From contig NC_067204.1 of NCBI RefSeq assembly GCF_026262505.1, positions 6,047,797 through 6,111,796 of the forward strand: a DNA stretch of 64,000 nucleotides. The letters run 5' to 3'. Positions within the stretch are counted from its first letter, which is position 1, and each line of letters opens with the position of its first letter. Of this stretch, positions 1 through 10,163 are shown piece after piece. The stretch is from Trichomonas vaginalis G3 (Eukaryota; Parabasalia; Trichomonadida; Trichomonadidae). The notes below the pieces were generated by a model. The model saw only the letters and a program-made list of their open reading frames with translations, ran no database searches and was not told the origin of the DNA. A program made the position numbers and the translations under genes.

Positions 1-60
1 AATAAAGTTAGTTTTAAAATTATTTTTATTTATTTTTTTATTTTGTATGTAAAGACAGTA
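1..60 (+). promoter_or_regulatory. Shared leader/promoter of the KilA-N gene
   Basis: An AT tract beginning AATAAAGTTAGTTTTA is followed by T-rich sequence and a short leader (GTAAAGACAGTA) directly before the ATG at 61. The same block recurs at 22647-22706 and before the unrelated gene at 57453. Shortened forms precede the helicases (981-1029, 23627-23675, 58148-58197) and the gene start near 56338. Conservation ahead of unrelated coding sequences supports a transcription or leader signal rather than coding. Confidence 0.6.
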
Positions 61-726
61 ATGTCAGTCGAAGCAAAAACATTCACTAACAAATCTAATG
101 GCGAAACATTCACAAAAGGCACTTATAACGGTATTGAAGTCTTACGTAGAGACAAGGATGGTTACATTAATGCAACAAAGATGGCAAGAGAAGCAGGAAA
201 GTTAAACCATTTAAACAGATTTCTCAATAGTGCTAAAATGCAGGAAATTCTTGAGTTTTGGTTGAAAGAATACGGTGGAGCCAAAAGTGGCTCGACCTCA
301 AAACAAACATTTTATGAGCTTACAAAGGGTGTTATAAATGAATTCAAAGGTATTTACATACATCCTGACCTCGTTCATTTTGTTGCTGAATGGTGCTCTG
401 TAAAGTATGCATTTTATGTCAAAGATATTATGGACTCCATAGACAAGAAAGTTCATGAGAAATTAGATGAAGAAGAACTTGAAGATACAGTAGAGAATGC
501 TAAACCTTTGTTTGAAGAAGAAGTTGGAAAAATGTGCGAAAAACAATTAGAACATGAACGTGAGTTATGTTATGGTTATAGAGATTCTCCATACGAACTA
601 GACCAATGGGAACAAGAAAAATTAAAGAGAGAATTTAGAGAATATGAACTCGCTAAGATAGCATTAGAAGCTGCAGAAAAGAAGTTAAAAGTTTGGGGTT
701 GTTTTGTACAAAAATATTGTGAGTAA
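61..726 (+). CDS. KilA-N domain DNA-binding protein (A0)
   Basis: A 221-residue protein with an N-terminal KilA-N domain, a DNA-binding fold of large DNA viruses and phages. Visible signatures are NGIEVLRRDKDGYINATKM near the N-terminus and the motif around YIHPDLVHFVAEWCS at about residues 105-120. The C-terminal part is acidic, charged and probably helical. The reading frame is open upstream to position 43, but that codon is TTG, so the ATG at 61 is chosen; it follows a leader shared with the gene at 57453. It is followed by two 95-bp repeats and then the helicase in the same direction. A role in regulation or replication of the element is inferred. This is the open copy; the sister at 22707 is broken. 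Confidence 0.8.
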   Translation: MSVEAKTFTNKSNGETFTKGTYNGIEVLRRDKDGYINATKMAREAGKLNHLNRFLNSAKMQEILEFWLKEYGGAKSGSTSKQTFYELTKGVINEFKGIYIHPDLVHFVAEWCSVKYAFYVKDIMDSIDKKVHEKLDEEELEDTVENAKPLFEEEVGKMCEKQLEHERELCYGYRDSPYELDQWEQEKLKREFREYELAKIALEAAEKKLKVWGCFVQKYCE

Positions 727-750
727 ATGATTTAGGTTATTCAATAATTA

Positions 751-956
751 ATTATTTTTGAAGAACTGAAGGGGTCACCAGGTCACCAGGTCATTTAACT
801 TCTCTGAAAAAATGAGACAACATGACATTTTGACAACACAGCAGTGGAAGGCAGTTATGAATTATTTTTGAAGAACTGAAGGGGTCACCAGGTCACCAGG
901 TCACCAGGTCATTTAACTTCTCTGAAAAAATGAGACAACATGACATTTTGACAACA
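751..956. repeat. Two direct copies of a ~95-bp family-A repeat (A0)
   Basis: Units at about 751-838 and 861-956 run from ATTATTTTTGAAGAACTG through two or three GGTCACCA octamers to CATGACATTTTGACAAC. The octamer number differs between units. The same unit lies at 22526-22622, 23399-23485 and 23508-23602, with related units around the helicase of element B (57882-58125, and inverted at 60549-60785). Function is unknown. An iteron-like replication or recombination site is one possibility. Confidence 0.85.
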
Positions 957-1029
957 TTTACGAAAATTTGATCAGCCCAAAAATAAAGTTAGTTTTAAAA
1001 TTATTTTTATTTTTTTTATTCCTATATAA

Positions 1030-3150
1030 ATGACAGCAACAAACAACAACAACAGCAACTTTATCGTTTCTGATGAACAAGTTATTGATTCATTAGTTGC
1101 GGAATTAGTTATGGCAGAAACTAAAACCCTCAACGAAAGAATTGGTGAAAACATGATTAATTTACATAACTACCTCAAACATGATGGAGGAAGAGGAAGG
1201 AAAACTGGTACAGCTTTATTAGTAAATAAAATTTCAAATTTAACGATTATAGATGTTGATATCAATAAATCGTACAATGATGAACTTAAAGAAACAGTTA
1301 GAAAAGACATTTTATCAAAACTTTCGGATAAAGATGTTATCGTTAAAACCGCATCAGGAGGTCTTCACATTTATTGCAACACTAACTTCTTCTATTCAAC
1401 CTCGAACAGAATGATTAAATGTTATTCTTGCAATGATTATGATATCGACATAATGACTTCAATGGATGATTCAAAGCGTTCATTAGTAGTTATGGCTGAT
1501 TCAAGAGTTCGAAAGAATGCAACAGAACCAATCAATACATACTCATTCATTCGTGGAAGTTATGATTTAACATTAACTAGAACAGTGAATGATATATTAA
1601 ATGATTTGAATATTAAGGTAAGAGTTGAACAGAAGAATGAAGAAATAAAGAGTATAATGAATGAAAACAAAGATGTAAACATTGACGATAAACTAGCTCA
1701 GAGCATAGTTGATGGCATCTGTGATTTTGAAGTACATAATGATGGTGGAAACATGAATTTAGAAAAAGAAATAACATTATTCACACTGTTTCAAGCTATT
1801 AATTCGTTACCTAATCATTTGATTAATGAAGCATACGATAACGTTTATAACTTCTGCAATTTAACTGAAAATGCAAAAAGTAATTTTGAAAAAGCACGTA
1901 GTAGATATGCACATTTAATGACTTCTCCATTTGTTTTGGTGAAGATTCTAAAACTTTATCAAAAGGAATATTATGATGAATATGTTTTACCTTTATTACG
2001 TAAGCCAAAAATAACATTTGATATCAAACTTGATGACTCGTTTTTGATAACAGATATTAGATGCAAGGCTGAAAATCATCAGTATAAAAACAGTTCTGAA
2101 GTAATTGAGGATTTATCACGTGTAATCCGTTTTGTAGATTGTGGAAACAAATACTTCATTCAGAAAGATTACAACATACACGACAAAATGAATCAAATAT
2201 CATTCGTTCTTCAATCAAACATGAAAGAGTCACTTAAAATGATTAAATTATTTAAAGAAGAAGGTAAAACCATAACAGCATGGGATGTACTATTAAATCA
2301 ATTGTCTTCATTAACCGTTAAGGGTGTTTGCTTTAAATCTGATTCTCCAGATGTTTTCTCAACGTTTCAAGGTTATAAATACAACGTTCTCGAAAAAGTA
2401 GATTACTCAAAAATTGAGATGTTTATGGATTTCATTAAAGAAGCCATATGCGATAATAACGATGAAGTGTATAAATACCTTCTCGGCTGGATTGCATCAA
2501 TGATTCAACATCCTGGAATCAAGAATGAAACAGCAATTATTTTGAAAGGACTTCAGGGAACAGGTAAAAACAGATTCACGGACATTATTTCTGAACTTCT
2601 CGCCGGTTATTCATGTAAAAACATTACTGAAATAAGTGAGCTAACGGGTAATTTCAACTCAGTAGTTGAAAATAAAATGTTTCTTGTACTTAATGAACTC
2701 AAGAATGTAGGTGAAGACAGACTCGCAAACTTCAACGCTTTGAAATCAATTATTACGGACAATGAGATTAGAATTAATGAAAAGAATCAACCCAGAAGAA
2801 CTGCTCAGAATGTTGCAAACTTCATTTTCGTAACTAATAACGTTTACCCTGTCAAAATTGAAGTTGGAGACAGAAGATACGTAGTTTTAAGAGTTAATAA
2901 ATTCAAGGGTCAATTTGATTACTTCAAGAATTTAATGGATTCATGCACAAAGGAATTTTATGATAACCTTTTAACATATTTTATGCAATATGACCTTTCA
3001 TCATTTAATGTACGAATCATTCCGATGACTGAAGCCAAACAAGATTTAATCGAGTTATCAACAAATCCTTTAGAATCTTCATGTTCTGTTTTCCCTTTCA
3101 CTGGAATGCAATATAAATATCTAGTGTTAATGTTAATGGCAAATAAATAA
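1030..3150 (+). CDS. Primase-SF3 helicase (D5-like), A0; chimeric 3' end
   Basis: A replicative protein with two parts. An archaeo-eukaryotic primase-type N-terminus shows the acidic pair in IIDVDI (D75, D77) and the SGGLHIY motif near residue 110. A D5-like superfamily 3 helicase has Walker A GLQGTGKN near residue 508, LVLNE as Walker B region, and FVTNN as motif C. It would unwind and prime the element's DNA. The 3' end runs straight into sequence that is antisense to an integrase fragment, so this copy is chimeric and shorter than the homologue at 58198-60510. The gene starts after an AT-rich tract ending in TATAAATG. Confidence 0.85.
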   Translation: MTATNNNNSNFIVSDEQVIDSLVAELVMAETKTLNERIGENMINLHNYLKHDGGRGRKTGTALLVNKISNLTIIDVDINKSYNDELKETVRKDILSKLSDKDVIVKTASGGLHIYCNTNFFYSTSNRMIKCYSCNDYDIDIMTSMDDSKRSLVVMADSRVRKNATEPINTYSFIRGSYDLTLTRTVNDILNDLNIKVRVEQKNEEIKSIMNENKDVNIDDKLAQSIVDGICDFEVHNDGGNMNLEKEITLFTLFQAINSLPNHLINEAYDNVYNFCNLTENAKSNFEKARSRYAHLMTSPFVLVKILKLYQKEYYDEYVLPLLRKPKITFDIKLDDSFLITDIRCKAENHQYKNSSEVIEDLSRVIRFVDCGNKYFIQKDYNIHDKMNQISFVLQSNMKESLKMIKLFKEEGKTITAWDVLLNQLSSLTVKGVCFKSDSPDVFSTFQGYKYNVLEKVDYSKIEMFMDFIKEAICDNNDEVYKYLLGWIASMIQHPGIKNETAIILKGLQGTGKNRFTDIISELLAGYSCKNITEISELTGNFNSVVENKMFLVLNELKNVGEDRLANFNALKSIITDNEIRINEKNQPRRTAQNVANFIFVTNNVYPVKIEVGDRRYVVLRVNKFKGQFDYFKNLMDSCTKEFYDNLLTYFMQYDLSSFNVRIIPMTEAKQDLIELSTNPLESSCSVFPFTGMQYKYLVLMLMANK

Positions 3151-4001
3151 GTAACGTTTCCTTTTGAATATTCCAGATGATCGATTTCGTATGAATATGG
3201 ATATGGAGCAAATGAAGGGCGACTAAATTTTTCCTTTAACGGTTGAATTTTTGGGTCAATTGGTTTATTTAATATCTTGAAATCCTTTTTAAAATCTTTT
3301 TGCTTCTTTAATGTTTGAAATGGATATAATAAAGTGAATGATGAAGGATTAACTGAAGGAGGAGGCGGTACTGTCGTTGGAGGTTTTGGTGTTGCAAGTG
3401 GTTTAATTTTATCTGCTTTGATTTTGGATTTCATTTCTTCCTTCATTAATTCTGGATGTATTCTATTCATTTGTTTTAAATATGCTGTATATAAAGGTTT
3501 GATATACTTTCCCGCTTCGAGTTTATGTTGAAGGATGAATTCCAAAAGTTGATCTTCATTTAAAAGTCGGGCTGAATATGGTTTAACTAATGAATCATAA
3601 ATTAAAGCTTGTGCATCATTTATGGTCTGAAGGACCTGGGTGTTTTGTTCCTTTTGTTTTTGTTCCTTTGGTTTTTGTGGCTCAGGATTATATAATTTAT
3701 ATAATTCATCAATATCTTCTTCTGTTAATACTTTATTTTTGAAATCTTTCAACTGTTTAAGCTGTGATTTAGTTTTTCCCTTTGAATATTCATTATTTTT
3801 AATTTTGTCTTTAATTTTAGAAATTATTTTATCATGATATTTCAAAATTTCATTTTTATAATAATGATAATAATAATCCATATCATCACCCGTTATATTT
3901 TCATCATATTTTTGGAGATATGCTTTTAATTCATAATAAGTAAGAAAATTTTGATTAAATACTAAATCATCAATTAAAATTTTTAAATCTACATTATCCA
4001 T
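2958..4001 (-). pseudogene. Integrase fragment of family A (A0)
   Basis: The minus strand reads a lysine- and glutamine-rich N-terminal part with a proline-rich linker (PKPPTTVPPPPS), then the start of a retroviral-type integrase core (YEIDHLEYSKGN...FAININTRYLYCIPVKGKT). This matches the position of YQFDTL...FINVNTRKAYAYPMRNKGT in the full integrase at 55081. The reading frame then enters helicase sequence at about 3.1 kb, so only part of the integrase gene is present. It is broken. A mini-hairpin (3624-3636) is read in frame as part of NTQVLQTI. A start signature of TATAAATG precedes the gene. Confidence 0.7.
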
Positions 4002-4115
4002 TTATATAAAAATAAAATAAATGTTTTAAGGGCGCCCACCTCTTTGATCAAGAATCAAAATCATTATTAACGGTTCCTTTTGTCTCTTCTGTGGCATTTC
4101 ATTAAAAATAAAATT

Positions 4116-7100
4116 TTAAATAAATGGCATACAACATCCATTTTCACAACATACAGCCTTAGTGTGTGCTCCTGTTAATGCAGTCTTACCAATTGTTAAG
4201 CGAGTCATTGACCCATTTTTAAGTTGTAAATTAATATTCTGACCATCAAATATCAATTTATCATTTATTATATCCAAATAATTTTTTAGGTGTTAATTGT
4301 TTATTTTGTCGTAAACCAACACCTTTCATTTTTTGTGCAATCTTTTTAAAATCACTTCCATCAATTGAACCGTTGAATGATGTATAACACTTAGGACATA
4401 AAGCAACCATGTTATCACCTTGTTTCTCAATTGCTAAACCCAATAACTTCTTCTCATGTGCTTTTTCTTCAGCTTTATTCTTTAATTTAGGTTTAAATTT
4501 CTCATCAAAACAGAAGAAATCAAATGTGTGCGAATTTGAAAATGTTTTTATCATAAAATTGTTTATCGGTAACAATTGCTTGAAATGCTTGAGTGTTAGG
4601 AAGATTTGGGTCGCCAGCGATTGCCCAATAAGATGAATCAGTATCACCTTCAATGAAATGAAAACGATTAACATCCATGCATTTATACATAAAATCATAA
4701 ATGAAAACCAAATACCAGTATTTTGCGTTATCTAAAGTGAAGAATGCCTCTTGTAAACATGTTTCACATCTATAAAATCTATCTTTAAGCATCACTTGAT
4801 ATGTATCTTCACCTATTTCTCTTATGTTTTTAAACTTATTTGACATACATGCAACGCGTGACTTCTGTGCATTCATTATTTTAGTCTTTGCGTAATTTTG
4901 TGTATTCATTGCATCGTAACCATATGATCCATTAAGTGAAATCTTGCAAAATAAACTTTTTCCTTTATTTCCTTCTAATTCAGCCTTTTGTCTTTCGTTC
5001 ATAAATTTGTTCGCAAATTCATTAAAACAAGTGTTTTTCGTAAATGTTAAAATTGATTGAATATCATCGATGATAAAATGAAATCTGTCGATTAGATACC
5101 AAAGATAATAAGAAGAAAATGGTTGATATTGGTTGTGTGTTGATGCTAACTGAGTTAATTTTCTCTGTTTCTGGTCAACTGGTAAATTGTTTGATTTCAT
5201 GTAATTATACATAAAACTGCCAATTGTTTTTTCATCTGTGATAATATCTAAGTTTCTTATTATCGGTAAAAAGTTAATGTAATCATTAATGTATTTTTCA
5301 TCAATGTGACCCTTTACTTCAGCCACGAATAAAGTATTTTTCTTCTTAATAATTCCCAGTGCTTTTGCTTTCTTTGTTGCTGTATCACAAATGATAACAC
5401 CATTCAATCTTCCCGGCATATACATTTTATGGTCAGTATATTGAATGAAATCATGAGGATTAGATGAAAATGATGAAGGATATAATGAATTAAAATCAAC
5501 ACCAACGAAATGAGTCATGATGTTGGTGGTGTCCTCATTTGATACAGTTTTAGTTTCTGGATTATATGAAAGTTTATTAATGTGCGTGATTCCTTTAAGA
5601 TTTACTCTATGTTGAACATTTGATAAACCACCAGTAATTCCATTACGGAGAATGTGATAAGCTTCAACCGAATCTAAAGTCATTGGTAAATTATTTTTTA
5701 ATGCATAATTTCTTAAATTGATTCTTAAACGTTGAACATCTTCATCTTTATTTGATTTTACGACATTGCAATAACAACACATTAACTGACAATTTTCTTT
5801 AGTATGTGGTTTTTCATTATCGATTCTATCCAATGTTGGTTTATTTGCATATGTAAACGCTTTACCACACATTTTGCATTTAGATGAAAGGATTAAATCG
5901 TGATAGTATTGATAGTCATCCATTGAAACATTGTTTTTAGTATCTCTTTTCACCTTTTCATCTTGTTTCTTATATGATTCAATTTTATATTTCCAATACT
6001 TTTTCGTTAATTCAAAACTTGATTCCACATTTTCTTCTTCTGGATATGTTTCGTTAGGATTGAAGTTCTTATATGCTAACGCGTAACGAATCATTGAAGC
6101 ATTCGATGATAAAGAAAGATTATGAAGCATATCAATTTTATAAACAAATGTTTCTTCAATAATTTTATCAATTGGGTCAATCATAATTTCAACGTCTTTA
6201 TTGCAATAATGAATAAAATATTCTAATCTATTCTCAAAATTTTTAGCATCATTGAGATATATTTGATAATCACTATCTGATATAGTTTCTTGGGTTAATG
6301 CTGAATAAAATGAATCTTGAGTGAATGGTTCCTTTTTATATAATTCATCTTCGTAATTCTCCCATGTGATGAATTGATAAGGGAAAAAGGATTTAACACG
6401 TGATTTATTGTTTCCGAAATCTTGAGTGAATTGGTCTAATGTTCCACCCGCTATATAATTTCTGATGTCAATAAATCTCAATTCATATGGAACGTTTGTT
6501 TTCTTTACAATGATTTGCTTAAATTGTGAAGATGAACCCAGCATTGATTTTATCTTCCATTTTGCAGTATTTAAATCACGAAGAATTAAATTTAAATCAA
6601 ACTTTCCCGAATTAAAACCTATGATATTCACTTTATTGAATTCCTCATCTAGAAGTTCTTTAAATGCTTCCTTCTGTTTTTCATTTAATGTATTCATTAA
6701 TTCTTCATATTGTTCAATATTTGATTTAGCAACTAATGAACAGGTTGAAAATAAAAATTCAATCCAATCAGAGATGAACGAATCACTTGATGTTAAGCAA
6801 AAATTCCTCGTAAATGTTTTATCACGGTCTACGTCCTCACCGCTTTGCGGCTTTATTTTGACAGTTGATGATACCATAAATGGTTTTAAGTAAGCGTTCA
6901 AAGTTGCACATTCAGAAAGTTGAAGTTCTTCTTTAGTCTCTAATGTTTCAAAGTCAAAAGTAATATAATATCTTGTCGGTTGATAATATTCTTGCAAATT
7001 GTGAGCTAATAACCACTGATATATCTTCTGTTTCGTAATATGTGGTGCATATGGTTGCTGTGTGTTTTGCAATTGAACGTCTTGAATTAATCTTCCATTA

Positions 7101-7588
7101 TTTTCTTTACATTTCTCACAATGTTTTAAAAATCTTCTTTGGTTTTTCCTTTCTGGATCATCACGGATAGAATATACTTCTTCTTTGCAAAAGGGGCAAA
7201 CTTTATAGCCGGTGAGTGCTTCAACGTCTGTTATTCTGTCAGCGTGAAGTTTTCCACATGGACTCTGTGTTAATAAAATATTTATTGTTTCAAATTCTGG
7301 ATCTATCATTATTGAATCCACTAATGGAAAGTCTACCTTGTTAATGTCTACGTCTTCTGGTTGAGGATCACAATAATAGAAATCAATATTAACATTTAAC
7401 ATTCTTGCTAACCTCTCACTTTCTGATGAAATGTCAAATCCTTCATATACATCTATGGCTTCATTTAAATAACTTCTACGAGTTTTAGGATTAACACCAT
7501 CAGGAATGTTATAGAAGCGTTTAAATAACCTTCTACCTTCGGCTCTTATTTGATTATCATTCATTTTAGCTGTTCCATTTTTGTTCAT
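4116..7588 (-). pseudogene. Protein-primed DNA polymerase B (A0, broken)
   Basis: This is the sister of the open gene at 26762-30232, where the domains are described. The span, start (ATG at 7588 behind CATAA) and motifs are the same, including the exonuclease motif FDFETLE, the HNH-like module and GDTDS. This copy is broken near its downstream end, with about two breaks. It lies directly after the coiled-coil gene on the same strand. Confidence 0.85.
6826..6850. repeat. Double-hairpin mini-palindrome inside polymerase B (A0)
   Basis: CCGCTTTGCGG is a perfect short hairpin preceded by a decayed partner (GGTCTACGTCC). Read on the coding strand it gives the peptide PQSGEDVDRD inside the polymerase. 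The same peptide type, PQSGEGEARE, occurs in the unrelated gene at 48018, and PQCGEADAHK in the remnant at 46086. The copy in A1 lies at 29470-29494. Confidence 0.75.
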
Positions 7589-7656
7589 TTATGTAAGAAT
7601 AAAAAATAAAAATAAAGTTTATTTTTTTTAAAGTCCGAGACTCAGAGAGTCCAGGG

Positions 7657-8755
7657 CTAAAGTCCATAAAATGAATTAAGAACACATAAATTTTTATCAT
7701 CTGTGACGTGACGAATACATTTTAATTTACTCAAGAATGTGTACCCTGATACATTAAATCTAATTCCTGTCTTATTTAATTTCACAACTTTGAAAAGGAA
7801 TGTATGAATAGCTATAAAATGATGAGATGATGTTTTATGGGTTGCTTCCATTTTTTCTGAAATAAATGAATAAATATAATGTTTATAAGTTTTCATATCT
7901 TTTATATTCTTAATAACGAATGGTATAGACCTTTCCACTTCGTCTTCCTTCGGTGCTGTTCTTTCATATGAAACATTATTGGTATCTTCAATAATGAAAC
8001 CACAATCGCATAAAATTTTATATGTACCAATTGTTTCTTTTGATATTTTATCTAACAAATCAAAAACTTTATCAACACCTGTACATTTATTTAAATAATA
8101 ATTTGTGTAAATATCATGGTCTTCTTTCTTAATCGTATTAGTTGCATATGTTACATTTTTCAGTGCTTTTTTGAATTTTTCAGAATCAAGAGGAGGTGAA
8201 AGTAATATACATGAATAATCCCCATCGTCAATAAATTGTAACTTATGTTTATGAATAAATTTTGTGCCTTCTTCTGAAAGTGTTTCATCTATTTCACCAT
8301 CTAATAAATTTTTAGTAGATTCCAAAAAGTAATTTTTATATCTTTCTTCATGAGATTTCTGAACTGCTGATTCTGAAGCTGGGATATTCATTAAACCCTC
8401 TACTTCATTTTCAACTTCTCTTAATTCCTTAATTTTTTCATCTATTTCATCTCTTATTTTTTCCAATTTCTCAATCTCATCGTTATAATATTCATCTTGT
8501 TTAATTTTTTCTTCAAAATATTCAGGGAAAACATCAGGTTCTTTAGGTTTTCTTCTTTAGATGTGGGATATAAGAAATTATAACATCATCTTTATTCATT
8601 TTTCCATCATAACCAAATTCATTTAAAAACTCCGCGAATTTTTTACAATTTCTTAAATAATATTTATCAACTTCATAACCCACCTCCTCTAATATATCCT
8701 TTATTTCCTCGTTTGTGAATCCTAAATTTTTAACATTGTTAGTTTTGACGCTCAT
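7657..8755 (-). pseudogene. Coiled-coil protein of unknown function (A0, broken)
   Basis: Sister of the open gene at 30301-31401, described there. It is broken in this copy, with about one break. It lies between the terminal repeat and polymerase B, both read on the minus strand, a position also seen in A1. Confidence 0.75.
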
Positions 8756-8764
8756 TTCATACAA

Positions 8765-9383
8765 AATAAAAATAAATTATTCAGAACTGTAAGATATGAA
8801 TTTTTAAAGTTTATTTTCATTCAAATAATCATTAGTTTCTTAAAGTTCAATGTTGAACTCAATCTTTATTTTTAAAATCGGTTTAATTAATTGTGGAATA
8901 TCTGACATCATCTATATATAGCTTCTTTTAAAATTAATGTTATTATGTATGGGTTGAGTGTAAATGTCTTACAATTTTGAAAATTTTTTAAATCTTGATT
9001 TATTCAAAAACGTAAGAATAAAAACCGTAAGAATCATACATTTTTTACTTCATATGTTAAAAAAAATGATACAAAATCGTTCAATATTGTATGAATTCTT
9101 ACGTTTACAAAAAAAGTCACACAACCCTTCAACATATACTACTATGAATTTCAATGAATTCATAGATAGAAAATGACATGATATTTTAGGAAAGATGAAA
9201 ACAATAAGATTTTCATCCCAATTGGAGCTGATGCTTGGTTCATATATAATAAAAATTTGGAAAATTAAAATACATACTCCTTGCTTTACAATGAAGGAAT
9301 GGTAATATATTTAATTAAAAAGCTCAGGTGTTCAACGATGAAATGTTTTATTCTCTATAATACGTAACATATAATTGAAAATT
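8765..9383. other. Right terminal region of A0 and flank, no gene seen
   Basis: This stretch holds the coiled-coil gene's upstream AT tract, a patch (about 8820-8862) that is an inverted copy of the 3' end of the left-arm gene at 13974-14453, the terminal repeat itself, and about 240 bp of host sequence before the HAD gene. A 70-codon frame at 8964-9176 is judged spurious because it lies across the terminal repeat. Confidence 0.6.
8884..9143. repeat. Right terminal inverted repeat of A0
   Basis: The reverse complement matches the left terminal repeat (13024-13305) at the outer end (TAGTAGTA, AAGGGTT, GTGACTTTTTTTGT) and over about 40 bases at the inner end (AAAAGAAGCTATATATAGAT, then GATGTCAGATATTCC). 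The middle is diverged and carries CGTAAGAAT facing ATTCTTACG. The end is placed at TACTACT near 9143, to within several bases. Confidence 0.7.
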
Positions 9384-10064
9384 TTAATGTTTGGCCCAAT
9401 TGAAACTGCCAAAATCAAAATCTTCGTAGGATGTAATCATTACTTGAGTTTTGAGATTCATCTTATCCATATTTTCTTTTGCCTTTTCCTTATTATCAAC
9501 TAAGAATACAGATGGCATTCCAGCTGCATTGGCAGCACCAATACCATGAAATGCATCCTCAAAAACAAGAACGTTCTCAGGATTGAAATGACCAAGTTTG
9601 CCAGAAGCTAATTGGAATATTGTAGGATTTGGTTTTGTTTCTTTTACTTCATCGCCGCATATAGTTGCCACAAAATTGCTAAACAACTCATTATGATTAA
9701 TAATTTTTGCCTCGTGAGCAGATCTACAGCTACTTGTAGCAACGGCCATCGGAATTCCCATTTCGTGTATCTTATTTATGATTCTTTCAACACCTTTAAC
9801 AGTTTTGCATGTTGGAAGAAGAGAATCAAGTATTTCTAAACGTTTCTTTGCAAATGCTTCGGGAGTTGTATCTAAGTTGTAATGTTTAATCATTGCTCTG
9901 GCGACATCCAAGTCTGATCTTCCGTTAATTTCATCAACTAACGATTGTGGATATGGTGGAGGAACTAATTTTGTCATTGCAATGTAGTAGAGGTTTAGTG
10001 TATCAAGAACTGTGCCGTCGCTATCGAAAATTACTGCTTGAATCTCGGGTTTATAAACACTCAT
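9384..10064 (-). CDS. HAD-superfamily phosphatase, phosphoglucomutase/GS1-like (host, copy 1)
   Basis: A 226-residue haloacid-dehalogenase-type hydrolase. Motif I is FDSDGTVLDT (nucleophile D14, acid/base D16), motif II is ATSS (T110/S111), the motif III lysine is in KPNP (K144), and motif IV is VFEDAFHG (E169, D170). The helical cap follows motif I, as in subclass I members such as beta-phosphoglucomutase, GS1/pseudouridine phosphatase and sugar-phosphate phosphatases. It is probably a soluble metabolic phosphatase; the substrate cannot be read from sequence. The minus strand carries TCATTTG five bases before the ATG, matching the trichomonad initiator. The second copy at 32033-32713 encodes an identical protein. 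No break is seen. Confidence 0.85.
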   Translation of the reverse strand: MSVYKPEIQAVIFDSDGTVLDTLNLYYIAMTKLVPPPYPQSLVDEINGRSDLDVARAMIKHYNLDTTPEAFAKKRLEILDSLLPTCKTVKGVERIINKIHEMGIPMAVATSSCRSAHEAKIINHNELFSNFVATICGDEVKETKPNPTIFQLASGKLGHFNPENVLVFEDAFHGIGAANAAGMPSVFLVDNKEKAKENMDKMNLKTQVMITSYEDFDFGSFNWAKH

Positions 10065-10068
10065 TTTT

Positions 10069-10075
10069 CAAATGA
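10069..10075 (-). promoter_or_regulatory. Trichomonad initiator of the HAD gene
   Basis: The minus strand reads TCATTTG, ending five bases before the start codon at 10064. This fits the initiator (TCA, then Y/W bases) that sets transcription start a few bases before ATG in Trichomonas. The same element lies at 32718-32724. Confidence 0.65.
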
Positions 10076-10152
10076 CGGGTTTGAATTAAATTTATGTCTG
10101 ACAAGTAAAGCATAATCTTGGTTTTGAGAATGATTTTTGACACGAAATATTG

Positions 10153-10160
10153 TCACTTTT
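10153..10160 (+). promoter_or_regulatory. Trichomonad initiator of the EGF-like gene
   Basis: TCACTTTT lies three bases before the ATG at 10164. It decides the start: the frame is open upstream, but the initiator points to the ATG at 10164. The copy is at 32802-32809. Confidence 0.65.
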
Positions 10161-10163
10161 TAT

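Larger units (their letters stand above)
1..9143. mobile_element. Polinton/Maverick family A, copy A0 (right part only)
   Basis: This is the right-hand part of a Polinton that begins before the window. It holds a KilA-N gene, a primase-helicase, an integrase-derived fragment, protein-primed DNA polymerase B and a coiled-coil gene, and ends in a terminal inverted repeat near 8884-9143. It is nearly identical to the right half of A1 (22647-31790), so it is a young copy. It is broken, with about three or four breaks plus a chimeric helicase/integrase join. The family is assigned from protein-primed polymerase B, a retroviral-type integrase, and the capsid and packaging ATPase genes seen in its sister copies. 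Confidence 0.85.

Noticed and set aside
43-60. Upstream start for the KilA-N protein (MYVKTV)
   Set aside because: The codon is TTG; the shared leader and the ATG at 61 are the better start. The same reasoning moved the starts at 31401, 49124, 61882 and 63060.
751-956. Possible CRISPR array from repeated ~95-bp units
   Set aside because: Units are too long and too few, spacing is irregular, and the setting is a eukaryotic Polinton without cas genes.
4021-4080. tRNA-like anticodon arm (TTTGATTCTTGATCAAA on the minus strand) near GGGCGCCC
   Set aside because: No T-arm (GGTTCRA) or acceptor stem at the right distance. It is only an isolated hairpin between the integrase fragment and polymerase B.
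6465-6893. 142-codon frame antisense to polymerase B
   Set aside because: It is antisense to conserved exonuclease coding sequence and has no start signature.
8964-9176. 70-codon open frame
   Set aside because: It lies across the terminal repeat, lacks a start signature and has biased low-complexity content. The equivalent frame in A1 differs at its end.
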